Positions 46,974-56,999 of a stretch of DNA of 58,150 nt are shown here, piece after piece. The position numbers and the translations under genes are program-made. Position 1 is the stretch's first letter. Every line of letters begins with the position of its first letter. The stretch lies in contig PHEE01000012.1 of assembly GCA_002842855.1 (NCBI GenBank), forward strand, positions 1-58,150. The letters run 5' to 3'. This DNA is from Alphaproteobacteria bacterium HGW-Alphaproteobacteria-4. GTDB taxonomy: Bacteria > Pseudomonadota > Alphaproteobacteria > Rhodobacterales > Rhodobacteraceae. Below the pieces are notes generated by a model that was not told the DNA's origin, did not search any database, and saw only the letters and a list, made by a program, of their open reading frames with translations.

Positions 46974-47753
46974 ATGCAACTGCCCGAATCCGGCGCCGAG
47001 CTTGCGGTGTATCTGATCAATCTGGATCGCGCGCCCGATCGGCTGGCGCGTATGGCCGCGCGGCTTCAGGCGGCCGGTGTCGCGTTTGAGCGGGTAGCAG
47101 CGGTTGATGGCCGTGCTTTGCGGTTTCCGATCCCCGAGTTCAGTGCGCTTTCCTACAAATTCCTGCACGGGCGGCGCACGGTGCCTTCCGAGATCGGGTG
47201 CTACCTAAGCCACATCGCCTGTGCGCGCCGCCTGCTGCAGGGTCAGGCCAGCCATGCGCTGATCCTTGAAGATGATGCCGACCTGCCCGAAGATATGATT
47301 GCGCTGCTCGATGCGGCCATACGCGCGGGCGAAGACTGGGATCTTTTGCGCCTTTCCACCGTCAATGGTGGCCCGATGCTGCCATTTCGCCGACTGACCG
47401 CAGAGCGGCATCTGGCGGTGGCGCTTTTCCGCGAAAAGGGTGCTGGGGCTTATGTCATCAACCGCCGCGCCGCCATGTGGTTCGTGCAGCGCCTTCTGCC
47501 GATGCGGCTCGCGTGGGATATCGCCTTCGATCTGGAATACCTCGCGGGATTGCGCGCGGCCTTCGTGGTGCCGGTGCCGGTCAACCAGCATACCGAGTCG
47601 GTTTCGCAGATTCAGGGCGATGTCGCCGCCTCGAAGCTGCCGCGCTGGCGCTACCTTACAGTTCTGCCCTATCGGCTCTGGCTCGAGCTTACGCGGCTAC
47701 TTATGCGGGGCGGGCGCTATGCGTTGCTGCGCGCGCGCGCGTTTGGCCGCTGA
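46974..47753 (+). CDS. Family 25 glycosyltransferase
   Basis: 259 residues, GT25 type (LPS/LOS beta-galactosyltransferase family). The N-terminus has AVYLINLDRAPDRLARM and a conserved EIGCYLSHIACARRLL, with the DxD-like EDDADLPEDM. The C-terminal tail is basic and hydrophobic and could associate with the membrane. The frame starts inside the tRNA, but the true ATG at 46974 follows GGAGGT. It probably decorates surface polysaccharide; acceptor and donor are not known. Confidence 0.88.
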   Translation: MQLPESGAELAVYLINLDRAPDRLARMAARLQAAGVAFERVAAVDGRALRFPIPEFSALSYKFLHGRRTVPSEIGCYLSHIACARRLLQGQASHALILEDDADLPEDMIALLDAAIRAGEDWDLLRLSTVNGGPMLPFRRLTAERHLAVALFREKGAGAYVINRRAAMWFVQRLLPMRLAWDIAFDLEYLAGLRAAFVVPVPVNQHTESVSQIQGDVAASKLPRWRYLTVLPYRLWLELTRLLMRGGRYALLRARAFGR

Positions 47754-47880
47754 AAACACGCCGCAGGCCCGCAATACGGGCTTGCCTTTTCGCCTTGCCA
47801 GCAAGGCGCGCGCCCAATAGAAGGGCGGCTGATTTAGCACATGCCGCGTGAGGCGGCCACCAAGCACGAAGGAACCCCCC

Positions 47881-49215
47881 ATGCAGGTCACCCAGACCCT
47901 CAACGAAGGCCTCAAGCGCGGCTACACGCTCACCGTGACCGCCGCCGAGTTGGAAGCGAAAGTCACCGAGAAGCTTCTTGAGGCCGCCCCTGAGGTCGAG
48001 ATGAAGGGCTTCCGCAAGGGCAAGGTGCCGATGGCGCTGCTGCGCAAACAGTTCGGCGTGCGTATCCTCAGCGACGCGATGCAGGAAAGCATCGACACCG
48101 CCATGCAGGACCATTTCGCCAGCACCGGTGACCGCCCGGCGATGCAGCCCAAAATGGTGATGGTCGATGGCGAAACCTGGAAAGAAGGCCAGGATGTCGT
48201 GGTCAACGTTTCCTATGAGGCGCTGCCCGCCATTCCCGGCATTGAGCTTGGCGACATCGCGCTGGAGCGGGTGACGGTCAAGGCCGATGACGCCGCCGTG
48301 GCCGAGGCGCTCGAAAACCTCGCCAAGAACGCGCAGAATTTCGATGACCGCAAGAAAGGCTCCAAGGCCAAGGACGGCGACCAGGTGGTGATCGACTTCA
48401 AGGGCTCGGTCGATGGCGAAGCCTTCGAGGGCGGTGCCGCCGAAGATTACCCGCTCGTGCTTGGCTCGAACTCGTTCATTCCGGGCTTCGAGGCGCAGTT
48501 GGTCGGTGTCAAGGCGGGTGACGAAGTTTCGGTCAAGGTCACCTTCCCGTCCGAATATGGCGCGGCCCACCTTGCGGGCAAAGATGCCGTGTTTGCCTGC
48601 ACGGTAAAAGCGGTCAAGGCCCCCAAACCCGCCGAAATCGACGATGCGCTGGCCAAGCGCTACGGCGCCGAAGACCTCGCCGCGCTCAAGACCCAGATCG
48701 CTGAACGTCTGGAGGCCGAATACAAGGGCGCAGCCCGCGCGCTTCTTAAACGCGCGCTACTCGACCAGCTCGATGCCAAGGTGAAATTCGACCTGCCCGA
48801 GAGCCTTGTCGAGGCCGAAGCCGCGCAAATCGCACATTCGCTGTGGCACGAAGAACACCCCGATGACCACGGCCACAACCACGACGCGGTCGAGCCCACC
48901 GACGAGCACAAGAAGCTGGCCGAACGCCGGGTGCGCCTTGGCCTTCTGCTGGCCGAACTTGGCCGCAACCAGAAGATCGAAGTGACCGACGCCGAAATGA
49001 CCCAGGCCGTGCTTGCGCAAGCGCGCCAGTATCCGGGCCAGGAACGCGCCTTCTTCGAATATGTGCAAAAAACCCCCGAGATGCAGCAGCAACTCCGCGC
49101 CCCGATCTTTGAAGACAAGGTGATTGATTTCATCGTTGCCGGCGCCAAGGTCACCGACAAGGAAATCTCGAAGGCCGAGCTTGAAAAGGCAGTCGAGGCG
49201 CTTGACGAAATCTGA
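47881..49215 (+). CDS. tig: Trigger factor
   Basis: 444 residues. This ribosome-bound chaperone and prolyl isomerase has the N-terminal ribosome-binding domain with [17 protein letters not shown]. The FKBP-type PPIase domain is at about 155-245 ([17 protein letters not shown]) and the C-terminal arm follows. Between residues about 319 and 333 a His/Asp-rich insert ([13 protein letters not shown]) could bind metal. The frame opens at 47848, but the ATG at 47881 follows GAAGGA. clpP does not follow here; an intrinsic terminator does. Confidence 0.96.
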   Translation: MQVTQTLNEGLKRGYTLTVTAAELEAKVTEKLLEAAPEVEMKGFRKGKVPMALLRKQFGVRILSDAMQESIDTAMQDHFASTGDRPAMQPKMVMVDGETWKEGQDVVVNVSYEALPAIPGIELGDIALERVTVKADDAAVAEALENLAKNAQNFDDRKKGSKAKDGDQVVIDFKGSVDGEAFEGGAAEDYPLVLGSNSFIPGFEAQLVGVKAGDEVSVKVTFPSEYGAAHLAGKDAVFACTVKAVKAPKPAEIDDALAKRYGAEDLAALKTQIAERLEAEYKGAARALLKRALLDQLDAKVKFDLPESLVEAEAAQIAHSLWHEEHPDDHGHNHDAVEPTDEHKKLAERRVRLGLLLAELGRNQKIEVTDAEMTQAVLAQARQYPGQERAFFEYVQKTPEMQQQLRAPIFEDKVIDFIVAGAKVTDKEISKAELEKAVEALDEI

Positions 49216-49237
49216 GCCTTCGCACATTCCGCGAACG

Positions 49238-49264
49238 GGCCGCGCCGACGGGCGCGGCCTTTTC
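49238..49264 (+). terminator. Intrinsic terminator of tig
   Basis: GGCCGCGCC-GACG-GGCGCGGCC followed by TTTT (stem 49238-49259), 22 bp after the stop codon. A classic Rho-independent terminator. Confidence 0.85.
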
Positions 49265-49325
49265 ATTTGCGCATCGCGCGGCCCCGCGCCACTCTGGCGC
49301 TGCACGAACAAGATGAGGCCCGGCG

Positions 49326-50123
49326 ATGCAACTGGACGACCTGAAACTCGAAAACCTGACGCTTGCGGTAGATGGCGCGGGGGTTGCCACGCTCACCCTC
49401 AACCGCGCCGCCAAGCGCAACGCGCTTGACGCCGCCACGATCGAAGAACTGATCGAGGTTTTCACCCTTGTCCCGCGCGCGGGCGTGCGCGCTGTGGTGC
49501 TCGCCGCCGCGGGCGACCATTTCTGCGCCGGGCTCGACCTTGTAGAGCACCACCGCGAAGATCGCTCGCCCGCCGCCTTCATGCAGCTTTGTCTGCGCTG
49601 GCACGAGGCCTTCACCAAGATGGAATACGGCGGCGTGCCGGTGATCGCGGCGCTCAGGGGCGCGGTGGTGGGCGGCGGCCTGGAACTGGCAAGCGCCGCA
49701 CATATCCGGGTGGCCGACGCCTCTACCTATTTCGCCTTGCCCGAGGGCAGCCGTGGCCTTTTTACCGGCGGTGGCGCCACGATCCGCGTGGCGCGCCTTG
49801 TGGGGCAGGCGCGGCTGGTCGACATGATGCTGACCGGGCGCATCTACAAGGGCGCCGAGGCGGTGGCGGTGGGCCTTTGCCAATACCTCGTTGACGGATC
49901 GAGCATGGACAAGGCGCAGGCCCTGGCGCAAGCCATTGCCGCCAACACCCCGCTTTCCAACTTTGCCATTTGCTCGGGCATCAGCCACATGCAGAACATG
50001 TCGGGCCTTGATGCCGCCTACGCCGAGGCGGTGCTGGCTGGCGTGGTCAACACCCAGCCCGCCGCACGGGGCAGGCTCGCGGCGTTCGCCGATGGCACGG
50101 CGGCACGGGTGCGGCCCGACTAG
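49326..50123 (+). CDS. Crotonase (enoyl-CoA hydratase/isomerase) family protein
   Basis: 265 residues with the crotonase fold: [15 protein letters not shown], the oxyanion segments [11 protein letters not shown] and [18 protein letters not shown], and [23 protein letters not shown]. The usual hydratase glutamate pair is not both evident, so the activity (hydratase, hydrolase, isomerase or decarboxylase) cannot be told. It is separated from tig by a terminator and convergent with the rhamnose operon. Confidence 0.85.
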   Translation: MQLDDLKLENLTLAVDGAGVATLTLNRAAKRNALDAATIEELIEVFTLVPRAGVRAVVLAAAGDHFCAGLDLVEHHREDRSPAAFMQLCLRWHEAFTKMEYGGVPVIAALRGAVVGGGLELASAAHIRVADASTYFALPEGSRGLFTGGGATIRVARLVGQARLVDMMLTGRIYKGAEAVAVGLCQYLVDGSSMDKAQALAQAIAANTPLSNFAICSGISHMQNMSGLDAAYAEAVLAGVVNTQPAARGRLAAFADGTAARVRPD

Positions 50124-50155
50124 GGCGGGCGCAGCAGCTGCGGCCCGCGCGCGCC

Positions 50156-51046
50156 TTACGCCAGTTCTGCGCCGTCCTCCAGCAGGCCAAGCAAATGCCG
50201 ACCATAGTCGTTGTTGGCATAGGTTGCCGCGATTGCCTGCAGATCGCTGCGGCTGATCCAGCCGTTGTGAAACGCAATCGCGTCCGGGCTGCCGGTTTGC
50301 AGGCCCTGGCGCTTTTGCAAGGTGCGCACGAAATTTGCGGCATCCAGCAGGCTGTCATGGGTGCCGGTATCCAGCCAGGCAAAGCCGCGCCCCATGCGCT
50401 TCACCTCCAGCGTGCCTTCGTCAAGATACATCTCCAGCAGCGATACGATTTCCATCTCGCCGCGCCGCGAGGGTTTCACAAGGCGTGCACGTTCGCTGGC
50501 GTGGCCATCGAGAAAATAGAGGCCCGTCACGGCGTAATCCGAAGGCGGCACCTCTGGTTTTTCGACGATCCCGGTCACCTTGCCGGTCGCGTCCATTGCC
50601 ACCACGCCATAGCGCTTGGGGTCGGCGACGTGATAGCCGAAAATCGTGCCGCCCCCGCTGCGGGCATCGGCCTCGGACAACATTTCCGCAAGGCCTTGGC
50701 CGAAAAAGATGTTGTCGCCCAGCACCATGCAAGACGGCGCCCCGGCCAGAAAATCTTCGGTCAGGGTATAGGCCTGCGCCAGCCCTCCCGGGTGCGGCTG
50801 CACCACATAGCTGAGCGTAAGCCCCCATTGGCTGCCATCGCCCAGCGCGCGGCGAAACTGGTCCTGATCGCGCGGCGTGGTGATAATGGCGATCTCGCGG
50901 ATGCCTGTCATCATCAGCACCGACAGCGGATAGTAGATCATTGGCTTGTCATAGATCGGCATCAATTGCTTCGACACGCCGGTGGTGATCGGAAAAAGCC
51001 GCGTGCCCGATCCCCCGGCGAGAATGATCCCTTTGCGTGCGGTCAT
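50156..51046 (-). CDS. rfbA: Glucose-1-phosphate thymidylyltransferase
   Basis: 296 residues. It makes dTDP-glucose from dTTP and glucose 1-phosphate, entering dTDP-L-rhamnose synthesis. Nucleotide site GIILAGGSGTRLFPIT and PMIYYPLSVLM match RfbA. An ATG three codons earlier (51055) is possible, but the ATG at 51046 overlaps the rfbD stop as ATGA and has AAGGA at good distance. Last gene of the rfbCBDA operon. Confidence 0.96.
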   Translation of the reverse strand: MTARKGIILAGGSGTRLFPITTGVSKQLMPIYDKPMIYYPLSVLMMTGIREIAIITTPRDQDQFRRALGDGSQWGLTLSYVVQPHPGGLAQAYTLTEDFLAGAPSCMVLGDNIFFGQGLAEMLSEADARSGGGTIFGYHVADPKRYGVVAMDATGKVTGIVEKPEVPPSDYAVTGLYFLDGHASERARLVKPSRRGEMEIVSLLEMYLDEGTLEVKRMGRGFAWLDTGTHDSLLDAANFVRTLQKRQGLQTGSPDAIAFHNGWISRSDLQAIAATYANNDYGRHLLGLLEDGAELA

Positions 51047-51894
51047 GGTGTGCATCCTTTCAGGTCATCCAGAACCCGGTCGAGGCTTTGCCGCCAGTCG
51101 GGGCGGGCAATGCCAAAGGCGCCCTGCAATGTGCTGCAATCCAGCCGCGAATTGCAGGGGCGGCGCGCCTTTTGCGGGTAATCGGCGCTGGCGATATCCT
51201 GAACCGCACAGCGCAGCCCGGCCTGCGCAAAGATCGCGCGGGCAAAATCGGCCCAGCTGACATCGGGTGCACCGCTGAAATGGTAGACTCCGGCCAGCGC
51301 GGGCCGGGTGTGCAGCGCGTCGGCCATATGCAAACAGGCCGCGGCGATATCGGCCGCCGCGGTCGGCCCGCCGATCTGGTCGGCAACCACCTGCACGGAT
51401 CGGCGCTCGGCGCCAAGCCGCAGCATGGTTTTCACGAAATTTCTGCCTTGTGCTGAAAACACCCACGACGTGCGCAGAATGGCATAGGTGCCGCCCGCCG
51501 CGCGCACCGCCCGTTCGCCCGCCAGCTTTGAGCGCCCGTAGGCCCCCAGCGGCGCAACCGGGCTGTCGGGCCGCCAGGGGGTGTTGCCCGAGCCGTCAAA
51601 GACGTAATCGGTCGAGATCTGCACAAACGGAATGTCCAGCTCGGCGCAGGCCCGCGCCATGGCGCCGGGGACGGCGCCGTTGACCACCGTGGCGGCGGCC
51701 TCTGCATCCTCTGCAAGGTCAACCTCGGTCCAGGCGGCGGCGTTGATGACCGCGCGCGGCGCAAGATCGCGGATCACGCGGGCGCAAGCCCCGGGGTCGG
51801 CAAGATCGGCGGCGCTGCGGCCCAGTGCCCGCACGCGGGCGTCGCGTTGCAGCGCGCTGGCCAATTGCCCGGTCTTGCCGAAAACCAGTATCAC
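51043..51894 (-). CDS. rfbD: dTDP-4-dehydrorhamnose reductase
   Basis: 283 residues, extended short-chain dehydrogenase. The N-terminal VFGKTGQLA binds NAD(P)H and YGRSKLAGE carries the catalytic Tyr/Lys. It produces dTDP-L-rhamnose. The frame opens at 52020, but a GTG at 51894 overlapping the rfbB stop as GTGA starts the protein at the conserved [11 protein letters not shown]. Both ends overlap neighbours by 4 bp, showing translational coupling. Confidence 0.95.
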   Translation of the reverse strand: MILVFGKTGQLASALQRDARVRALGRSAADLADPGACARVIRDLAPRAVINAAAWTEVDLAEDAEAAATVVNGAVPGAMARACAELDIPFVQISTDYVFDGSGNTPWRPDSPVAPLGAYGRSKLAGERAVRAAGGTYAILRTSWVFSAQGRNFVKTMLRLGAERRSVQVVADQIGGPTAAADIAAACLHMADALHTRPALAGVYHFSGAPDVSWADFARAIFAQAGLRCAVQDIASADYPQKARRPCNSRLDCSTLQGAFGIARPDWRQSLDRVLDDLKGCTP

Positions 51895-52931
51895 GTTTGC
51901 ACCCCCAGCCGCGCACCCATCCCGTCGCGTCCCTGCAACGCGCGCCACCACGGCGCGTTGTCGAGATACCACTGCACGGTGCGCTCCAGCCCTTGCTCCA
52001 GCGTCACCGATGGCCGCCACCCCAGTTCGGTGCGGATGCGGGCAGGATCAATCGCGTAGCGCAGATCATGGCCGGGCCGGTCGGATACATGGCGGATCTG
52101 GTCGGCGTAGGGGCTGGCCTTGGGCCGCTTGGCATCGAGGATGGTGCAGATGCGAGTGACAATGTCGATGTTGCGGGCCTCATTCTCGCCGCCGATGGCA
52201 TAGCTGCGATGGTTTTCGCCCTTGCGCAGCACGCACAGCAACGCATCGGCATGGTCTTCGACAAACAGCCAATCGCGCACGTTAAGGCCTTGCCCGTATA
52301 CCGGGATCGGCTCGTCGGCCAGCGCGCGCAGGATCACCAGCGGGATCAGCTTTTCCGGAAACTGAAATGGCCCGTAGTTGTTGGAGCAATTGGACAGCAC
52401 ATAGGGTAGCCCGTAGGTCTCGCCCCAGGCGCGCACCAGATGGTCAGAGGCCGCCTTCGAGGCCGCGTAGGGGGAGTTTGGCGCATAGGGAGTGGTCTCG
52501 CTGAACTGCCCGGTCGCGCCCAGCGAGCCGAAGACCTCGTCGGTCGAGACGTGATGAAAGCGAAAGCGCGCGGGCCGTCCCTGCGCCACCCACCATGCGC
52601 GCGCCGCCTCTAGCAGCACAAATGTGCCACGCACATTTGTGTCGATGAAGGCGCCGGGGCCGTCAATCGAACGATCGACATGCGATTCTGCTGCCAGATG
52701 CATTACCGCATCGGGCTGATGGGCTGCGAACACTGCCGCCATCGCTCCGGCATCGCGAATGTCGGCCCGCACGAAGGCATAGCGGGGGTGATCGGCAACG
52801 CTTGCCACGTTTTCCAGACAGGCGGCGTAGGTAAGGCAATCGACATTGACCACCGCGTGCCCGTGGGCAATCGCGCGGCGCACCACCGCAGACCCGATAA
52901 AGCCAGCGCCACCGGTGACAAGCAATTTCAT
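51891..52931 (-). CDS. rfbB: dTDP-glucose 4,6-dehydratase
   Basis: 346 residues, NAD-dependent. The Rossmann motif is [17 protein letters not shown], the active site has [10 protein letters not shown], and [14 protein letters not shown] carries the catalytic Tyr/Lys. It converts dTDP-glucose to dTDP-4-keto-6-deoxyglucose. It starts 3 bp after rfbC, and its stop overlaps rfbD. Confidence 0.97.
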   Translation of the reverse strand: MKLLVTGGAGFIGSAVVRRAIAHGHAVVNVDCLTYAACLENVASVADHPRYAFVRADIRDAGAMAAVFAAHQPDAVMHLAAESHVDRSIDGPGAFIDTNVRGTFVLLEAARAWWVAQGRPARFRFHHVSTDEVFGSLGATGQFSETTPYAPNSPYAASKAASDHLVRAWGETYGLPYVLSNCSNNYGPFQFPEKLIPLVILRALADEPIPVYGQGLNVRDWLFVEDHADALLCVLRKGENHRSYAIGGENEARNIDIVTRICTILDAKRPKASPYADQIRHVSDRPGHDLRYAIDPARIRTELGWRPSVTLEQGLERTVQWYLDNAPWWRALQGRDGMGARLGVQT

Positions 52932-52934
52932 GGC

Positions 52935-53498
52935 TCAGCCCTCGTAGACAAAGGGGCTCGTCCAGTCTGCAAGCCGTGGCGCCTTGGCATCCTTGTCTGA
53001 CAGCAGCACCCGATCAGCCGCAATGCCCCAGTCAATACCCAGTTCGGGGTCGGCAAAATGCACGGCACCGTCACAGTCGGGCGCATAAACGTCGGTGGTC
53101 TTGTATAGTACCAGCGTGCCGGGCGCGCGCGTGACGAACCCGTGCAAAAACCCCTTGGGAACCAGCAACTGGCGGCCATTTTCGGCCGAAAGCTCGACCC
53201 CCACCCATTTGCCATAACTGGGTGACCCCACCCGAACATCGACCGCCACATCCAGAATCGCGCCATGCCCGACCCGCACCAGTTTGTCCTGCGCGTGCGG
53301 CGGCGCCTGATAGTGCAATCCGCGCAGCGTGCCCGCGACAAGGCTTATCGATTGATTGTCCTGCACGAAATCAAACACAAGCCCGCGCCGCATGAGCGCC
53401 GCCCGGCTCCAGGATTCGCAGAAGCTTCCGCGCGCATCGCTGAAAACCTTCGGCGTCAGGATGATGACGCCCGCAAGCGATGTGGGTTCCAATTCCAA
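52935..53498 (-). CDS. rfbC: dTDP-4-dehydrorhamnose 3,5-epimerase
   Basis: 187 residues, RmlC-like cupin. ARGSFCESW, SLVAGTLRGLHYQ (catalytic His) and PKGFLHGFVT fit the family. First gene of the operon. There is no ATG at the N-terminus; a TTG at 53498, eight bases after GAGG, gives the expected start (EPTSLAGVIILTPK). The 185-bp gap to its right holds no gene and would contain the operon promoter. Confidence 0.95.
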   Translation of the reverse strand: MELEPTSLAGVIILTPKVFSDARGSFCESWSRAALMRRGLVFDFVQDNQSISLVAGTLRGLHYQAPPHAQDKLVRVGHGAILDVAVDVRVGSPSYGKWVGVELSAENGRQLLVPKGFLHGFVTRAPGTLVLYKTTDVYAPDCDGAVHFADPELGIDWGIAADRVLLSDKDAKAPRLADWTSPFVYEG

Positions 53499-53683
53499 GA
53501 AAATCGCCTCGCGGCCAAGGGTTCAATGCAGCACCCGAATAACAAGCCCCGCGTGCGAAGTCACGCCCCGCGTGCCAACCACCACGGGCGGGGGGGCGTG
53601 ACGCTGGCTGCCACGACGGCCGGTTGACGCGGCCCGATCCGTCCGTGCGTTGGGTCAGGCGCCGTGATCAGGTGCGGGCCGTC
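53499..53683. other. 185-bp gap between the rfb operon and the ABC importer operon
   Basis: No ORF or RNA can be supported. The rfb promoter must lie here (both operons run left), and the ABC importer transcript ends here. A run of nine G/C pairs (53587-53599) and CACGCC/GGCGTG near 53561 and 53594 could form a terminator hairpin. No sharp promoter was recognised. Confidence 0.4.
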
Positions 53684-54424
53684 TCAATGCGGCACGATCA
53701 CCGGGCAGTGATCGCGCGCTTGCAGGATTTCCGGGCTGATGCGGTAGGTTTCGCCCACCCGATTTTCGGTCAGAACCTCGGCCGGGGTGCCTTGCCCGAC
53801 CAGCGCCCCGCCCGCCAGCAGCAGCAGCCCATCGCAGAACCGCGCCGCAAGCGTCAGGTCGTGCAGCGCGGTCAGCACGAGGCCCCCGGTTGCGCGCGCA
53901 TGGCGCTGCAAATGCCGCAACACGTCAAGCTGGTGGTGCAGGTCAAGCGCGCTGGTGGGTTCATCCAGCACCAGCACGCGCGGATTGCGCAACAGCCGCT
54001 GCGCCAGCAACACCAGTTGTTGCTGCCCGCCCGAAAGCGCGGTCATCGGGCGCGCGGCCAGATGGCTTAGGCCAAAGCGCTCCAGCATCGCCTCGGCGCC
54101 GGTCACTTCGGTCTCGGCCACCCGCCAGCCCAGTGCCTCGCGCCGCCCCAGAAGCACGCATTCAAGCACCGAAAGGTTGGCGCGCACCGCAAAGGCCTGT
54201 GGCAAAAAGCCGATGTCGCGGCCGCCAAGCGGCGCCCCCTGCCACCGCACCGCGCCGCCATGCGCCAAGAGCCCCGCCACCGCCAGCAGCAGCGTTGATT
54301 TGCCCGCGCCATTGGGGCCGACCACGCCGACAATACCGCCGGGCGGCAGCCGGACGCTCAGTTCCTGCAAGACCAGCACACGCCCGCGCCGCACCGAAAC
54401 GCGCTCGAGTGTCAAACCGCTCAT
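53684..54424 (-). CDS. ABC importer ATPase (FecE/BtuD-like)
   Basis: 246 residues. Walker A VVGPNGAGKSTLLLAVAG, Q-loop IGFLPQAFAV, signature LSGGQQQLVLLAQR and Walker B VLVLDEPTSALD are intact. It powers the FecCD-type permease encoded next to it. The open frame extends to 55606 in another gene's territory; the ATG at 54424 overlaps the permease stop (ATGA). Substrate could be ferric siderophore, heme, cobalamin or another metal chelate. Confidence 0.93.
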   Translation of the reverse strand: MSGLTLERVSVRRGRVLVLQELSVRLPPGGIVGVVGPNGAGKSTLLLAVAGLLAHGGAVRWQGAPLGGRDIGFLPQAFAVRANLSVLECVLLGRREALGWRVAETEVTGAEAMLERFGLSHLAARPMTALSGGQQQLVLLAQRLLRNPRVLVLDEPTSALDLHHQLDVLRHLQRHARATGGLVLTALHDLTLAARFCDGLLLLAGGALVGQGTPAEVLTENRVGETYRISPEILQARDHCPVIVPH

Positions 54425-55470
54425 CGCTTGTCTCCTTGTGTCAGGATCACGCCCATCAGCATCGGAATCCCGGCAATCGCGGTGATGATGCCGACCGGGA
54501 TGACCGCGCCGGGCGAGATCAGCTTGCCCAGCACCGAGGCCGAAACGAGGATGACCGCCCCCATCAGCGCCGCCATCGGCAGGCCAAAGCGGTGGTCTTC
54601 GCCCACCAGCGCGCGGCCCACATGCGGTGCGATCAGCCCGACAAAGCCGATGGTGCCGGTAAAGCTGACCGCCGCAGCCGTCAGCAGCGCCACCAGCCCG
54701 AAACTGCGGCGGCGCAGCGCCGCGACGTTCAGCCCAAGGCTTGCCGCATTGGCATCGCCCAGCCGCAGCGCGGTCAGGTTCCAGGCGTCGCGCAGCACGA
54801 ACGGCAGGCACAGCACCAGAATCGCCCCGGTCACCTGCACCGAGGTCCAGCTTGCCTTCAAGAGGCTGCCGAACAGCCAGAACACGATCTGTTGCAGCAC
54901 CTCGGGCGAGGCCATGAACTGCAACAGCGATTGCAGCGACTGAAAGAAGAACAGCACCGCAATGCCCGCCAGCACCAGCACCTCGGGCGAGGCACCGCGA
55001 AAATGCGCGATGGCGTAGATGATGGCGCAGGCCACCAGGGTGCTGGCAAAGGCCGCGGCAGGCACCAGCACCCATTGCGGCACCGGCAGCGCGCCGCCAA
55101 AAAGAATGGTCAGTGCCGCGCCAAACCCCGCCGCGGCGGAAAAGCCAAGCGTGTAGGGGCTGGCCAGTGGATTGGCGAGGATGGTCTGCATCATCAGCCC
55201 CGAGACACCAAGGCAGGCCCCCACCAGCGCCCCGGTCAGCGTCTGCGGCATCCGCAACAGCCACAGGATGGTGGCGGCGCGCCGGTCTGGCCCGTCCGGC
55301 CCGGCCAAGAGCGCATCGCGCACCTCGGCCAGCGGCATGCCCGAAGGGCCGGTGACCAGATCGACCACCATCAGGGCGGCAAGCGCCAGGGCGGCGGCGG
55401 CCACCGCCGCCAGCCGCCGCGCGCCCTCGCGGCGATAGCCGCCGCGAAAGATTTCTGCGCCTGCGTTCAT
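54421..55470 (-). CDS. ABC importer permease (FecCD family)
   Basis: 349 residues with about nine to ten membrane helices. The FecCD signature LRMPQTLTGALVGACLGVSG and the ATPase-coupling loop near TGTIGFVGLIAPHVGRALVG are evident. It forms a homodimer with the adjacent ATPase. The ATG at 55470 overlaps the binding-protein stop (ATGA). Chelated metal or corrinoid transport; substrate not resolved. Confidence 0.93.
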   Translation of the reverse strand: MNAGAEIFRGGYRREGARRLAAVAAAALALAALMVVDLVTGPSGMPLAEVRDALLAGPDGPDRRAATILWLLRMPQTLTGALVGACLGVSGLMMQTILANPLASPYTLGFSAAAGFGAALTILFGGALPVPQWVLVPAAAFASTLVACAIIYAIAHFRGASPEVLVLAGIAVLFFFQSLQSLLQFMASPEVLQQIVFWLFGSLLKASWTSVQVTGAILVLCLPFVLRDAWNLTALRLGDANAASLGLNVAALRRRSFGLVALLTAAAVSFTGTIGFVGLIAPHVGRALVGEDHRFGLPMAALMGAVILVSASVLGKLISPGAVIPVGIITAIAGIPMLMGVILTQGDKR

Positions 55471-56564
55471 TGCAGATGCGCCACGAACAGGCCCGCCGCC
55501 GAAATCGGCAGCCATTCGGCATAATAGGCGGCAATCTCGGCCGCCGGATCGACATCTGCGAAGGCTTCGGGGTAAAGCGCCTTGGCGATGTAGCGGCCAT
55601 AGACAAAGTCCGAAAGCGTGCGCGTGCCGCCGTGATAGACGCCGTAAACCTGCCCGTTCTTCACCGCAGGCAGATCGGCCCAGCCCGGCCGCGCCGCATA
55701 GGCGGCCATGCGTTCATTGGCCAGCGACTCGGTCGCACCAAAGCCCAGCGGCACCGAAGCCGGGCGGTTCAGCCATTCCGACCCGGTCAGCAGGATGACA
55801 TCGGGTTGCGCTGCCAGCACGAATTCGGGCGCCAGCGGCCCCCAGTTCTCGATCTGGCCCTTGGCGATGTTGGCGCCGCCCGCCATTTCGATGATGCCCG
55901 CCCACATGCCGTTGCCATAGGTGTTGCCCACCTCGGCCGGGCCTTTTTGCGCGAGTTCGACATAGACCTTTTTGCCCGAAGGTCCGGCCTTGGCCACCCG
56001 CGCCAGGGTGTCGAGTGTTTTCGCTTCATAAAGCGCCGCCAGCGCCTCGGCGCGCTCCGGCTGGCCCATCACGGCACCCAGAACGCGGGTTGAAAGCAGG
56101 TGCCGCTCAAGCGTTTGCGCGTTGTAGTCGAGCACCACCACCGGAATGCCCGCGGCCTCGAACTGTTTCACGTTTTCGCCCAGCGCATCGAACTGCCAGG
56201 CGGCAAGGATCGCGAGGTCGGGGCCTGCGGCAATCGCCTTTTCGATCGAGAAGGTCGCGGTTTCGGTGTCGCCCACATCGGGCAGGGTATCGAGCCGCGG
56301 CATTGCCGCCACATATTCCTTCCACTGAAAGGGTCGCCAGCCCTCCCAGACGGGGCGTGAAATGGCCACCACCCTGTCGATGGCACCGGGGCCGGTGATC
56401 GCCAGGAAATCCTCGAAGTAAAAGCCCAGCATCACCTTTTCGGCGGGTTTGGGAATGGTCACCGTGCGGCCGCGCAGGTCGGTCACGGTGATGTCGGCCA
56501 GGGCAGGCAGGCCGAGGCAGGCGGCAAGCGCGGCAAGGGCCAGCGCAGAGGTCAGACGTTTCAT
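55467..56564 (-). CDS. Periplasmic binding protein of the FecBCD-type importer
   Basis: 365 residues with a signal peptide (LALAALAACLGLPALA, then DITV). It is a class III binding protein for metal chelates. The ligand-side segments (TVTIPKPAEKVMLGFY, TATFSIEKAIAAGPDLAILA, LAAQPDVILLTGSEW) are typical. No lipobox is seen: a free signal peptide ends in ALA and the lone Cys in the leader (AACLG) is not at a clear lipidation site. It starts 57 bp after the DUF2946-like gene and overlaps the permease. Confidence 0.9.
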   Translation of the reverse strand: MKRLTSALALAALAACLGLPALADITVTDLRGRTVTIPKPAEKVMLGFYFEDFLAITGPGAIDRVVAISRPVWEGWRPFQWKEYVAAMPRLDTLPDVGDTETATFSIEKAIAAGPDLAILAAWQFDALGENVKQFEAAGIPVVVLDYNAQTLERHLLSTRVLGAVMGQPERAEALAALYEAKTLDTLARVAKAGPSGKKVYVELAQKGPAEVGNTYGNGMWAGIIEMAGGANIAKGQIENWGPLAPEFVLAAQPDVILLTGSEWLNRPASVPLGFGATESLANERMAAYAARPGWADLPAVKNGQVYGVYHGGTRTLSDFVYGRYIAKALYPEAFADVDPAAEIAAYYAEWLPISAAGLFVAHLQ

Positions 56565-56621
56565 GGTTTCAGCTTTCCGATTGGCGCCAGTGGCGCCCGA
56601 AATGGTGCCCTTGCGGGCGGT

Positions 56622-56999
56622 TCAGACCAACTCGCGCGGCGCGGGTGGCGCGCGGGGTGCGGGCCGCAGCCCGCGCCGGGCGCCCGGCCTTGCCGCACGG
56701 TGCAGCGGCGGCCGGTTGCGGCGCGCCAGCGCAGCGTGCCGCAGCGGTTGCGCCGGCAGGCCGGGCAGATGTGCCGCCCCGGCAATCTGGCAAAAGGCGC
56801 AAAATGGCACGCGCCCGTCTTTGGCGGGTGCGGCGGGGCCGTCGGTGCAGATCTGACCGCCGGGAAAAATGGAAATCGCCACGGCCTGCGCCGCTTCATC
56901 GGCGCTTGGCAGGCGATGCCCAAGCCCCGCCAGCGCCAGTGCCAGCGCAAAAAGCGCCAGCACCGCAAGGCGCAGGGCAGGGGTGCGCCGATGCGTCAC
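56622..56999 (-). CDS. DUF2946-like small membrane protein
   Basis: 125 residues. An N-terminal membrane helix or signal anchor (about 9-26) is followed by a Cys motif: ICTDG (C51) and FCAFC (C67, C70), and an Arg/Pro-rich tail. The ICTxDG...CxxC pattern matches DUF2946, a family found beside copper and other metal genes and thought to bind metal. The start is GTG at 56999 overlapping the DUF1636 stop (GTGA). Role inferred: metal handling at the membrane. Confidence 0.7.
   Translation of the reverse strand: MTHRRTPALRLAVLALFALALALAGLGHRLPSADEAAQAVAISIFPGGQICTDGPAAPAKDGRVPFCAFCQIAGAAHLPGLPAQPLRHAALARRNRPPLHRAARPGARRGLRPAPRAPPAPRELV

Noticed and set aside
53890..55524. 544-codon plus-strand frame opposite the FecCD/ATPase genes (and 40329-42071 opposite purB)
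   Set aside because: Arg/Gln/His-rich translations with no domain; the minus-strand genes have intact motifs and coupled starts.
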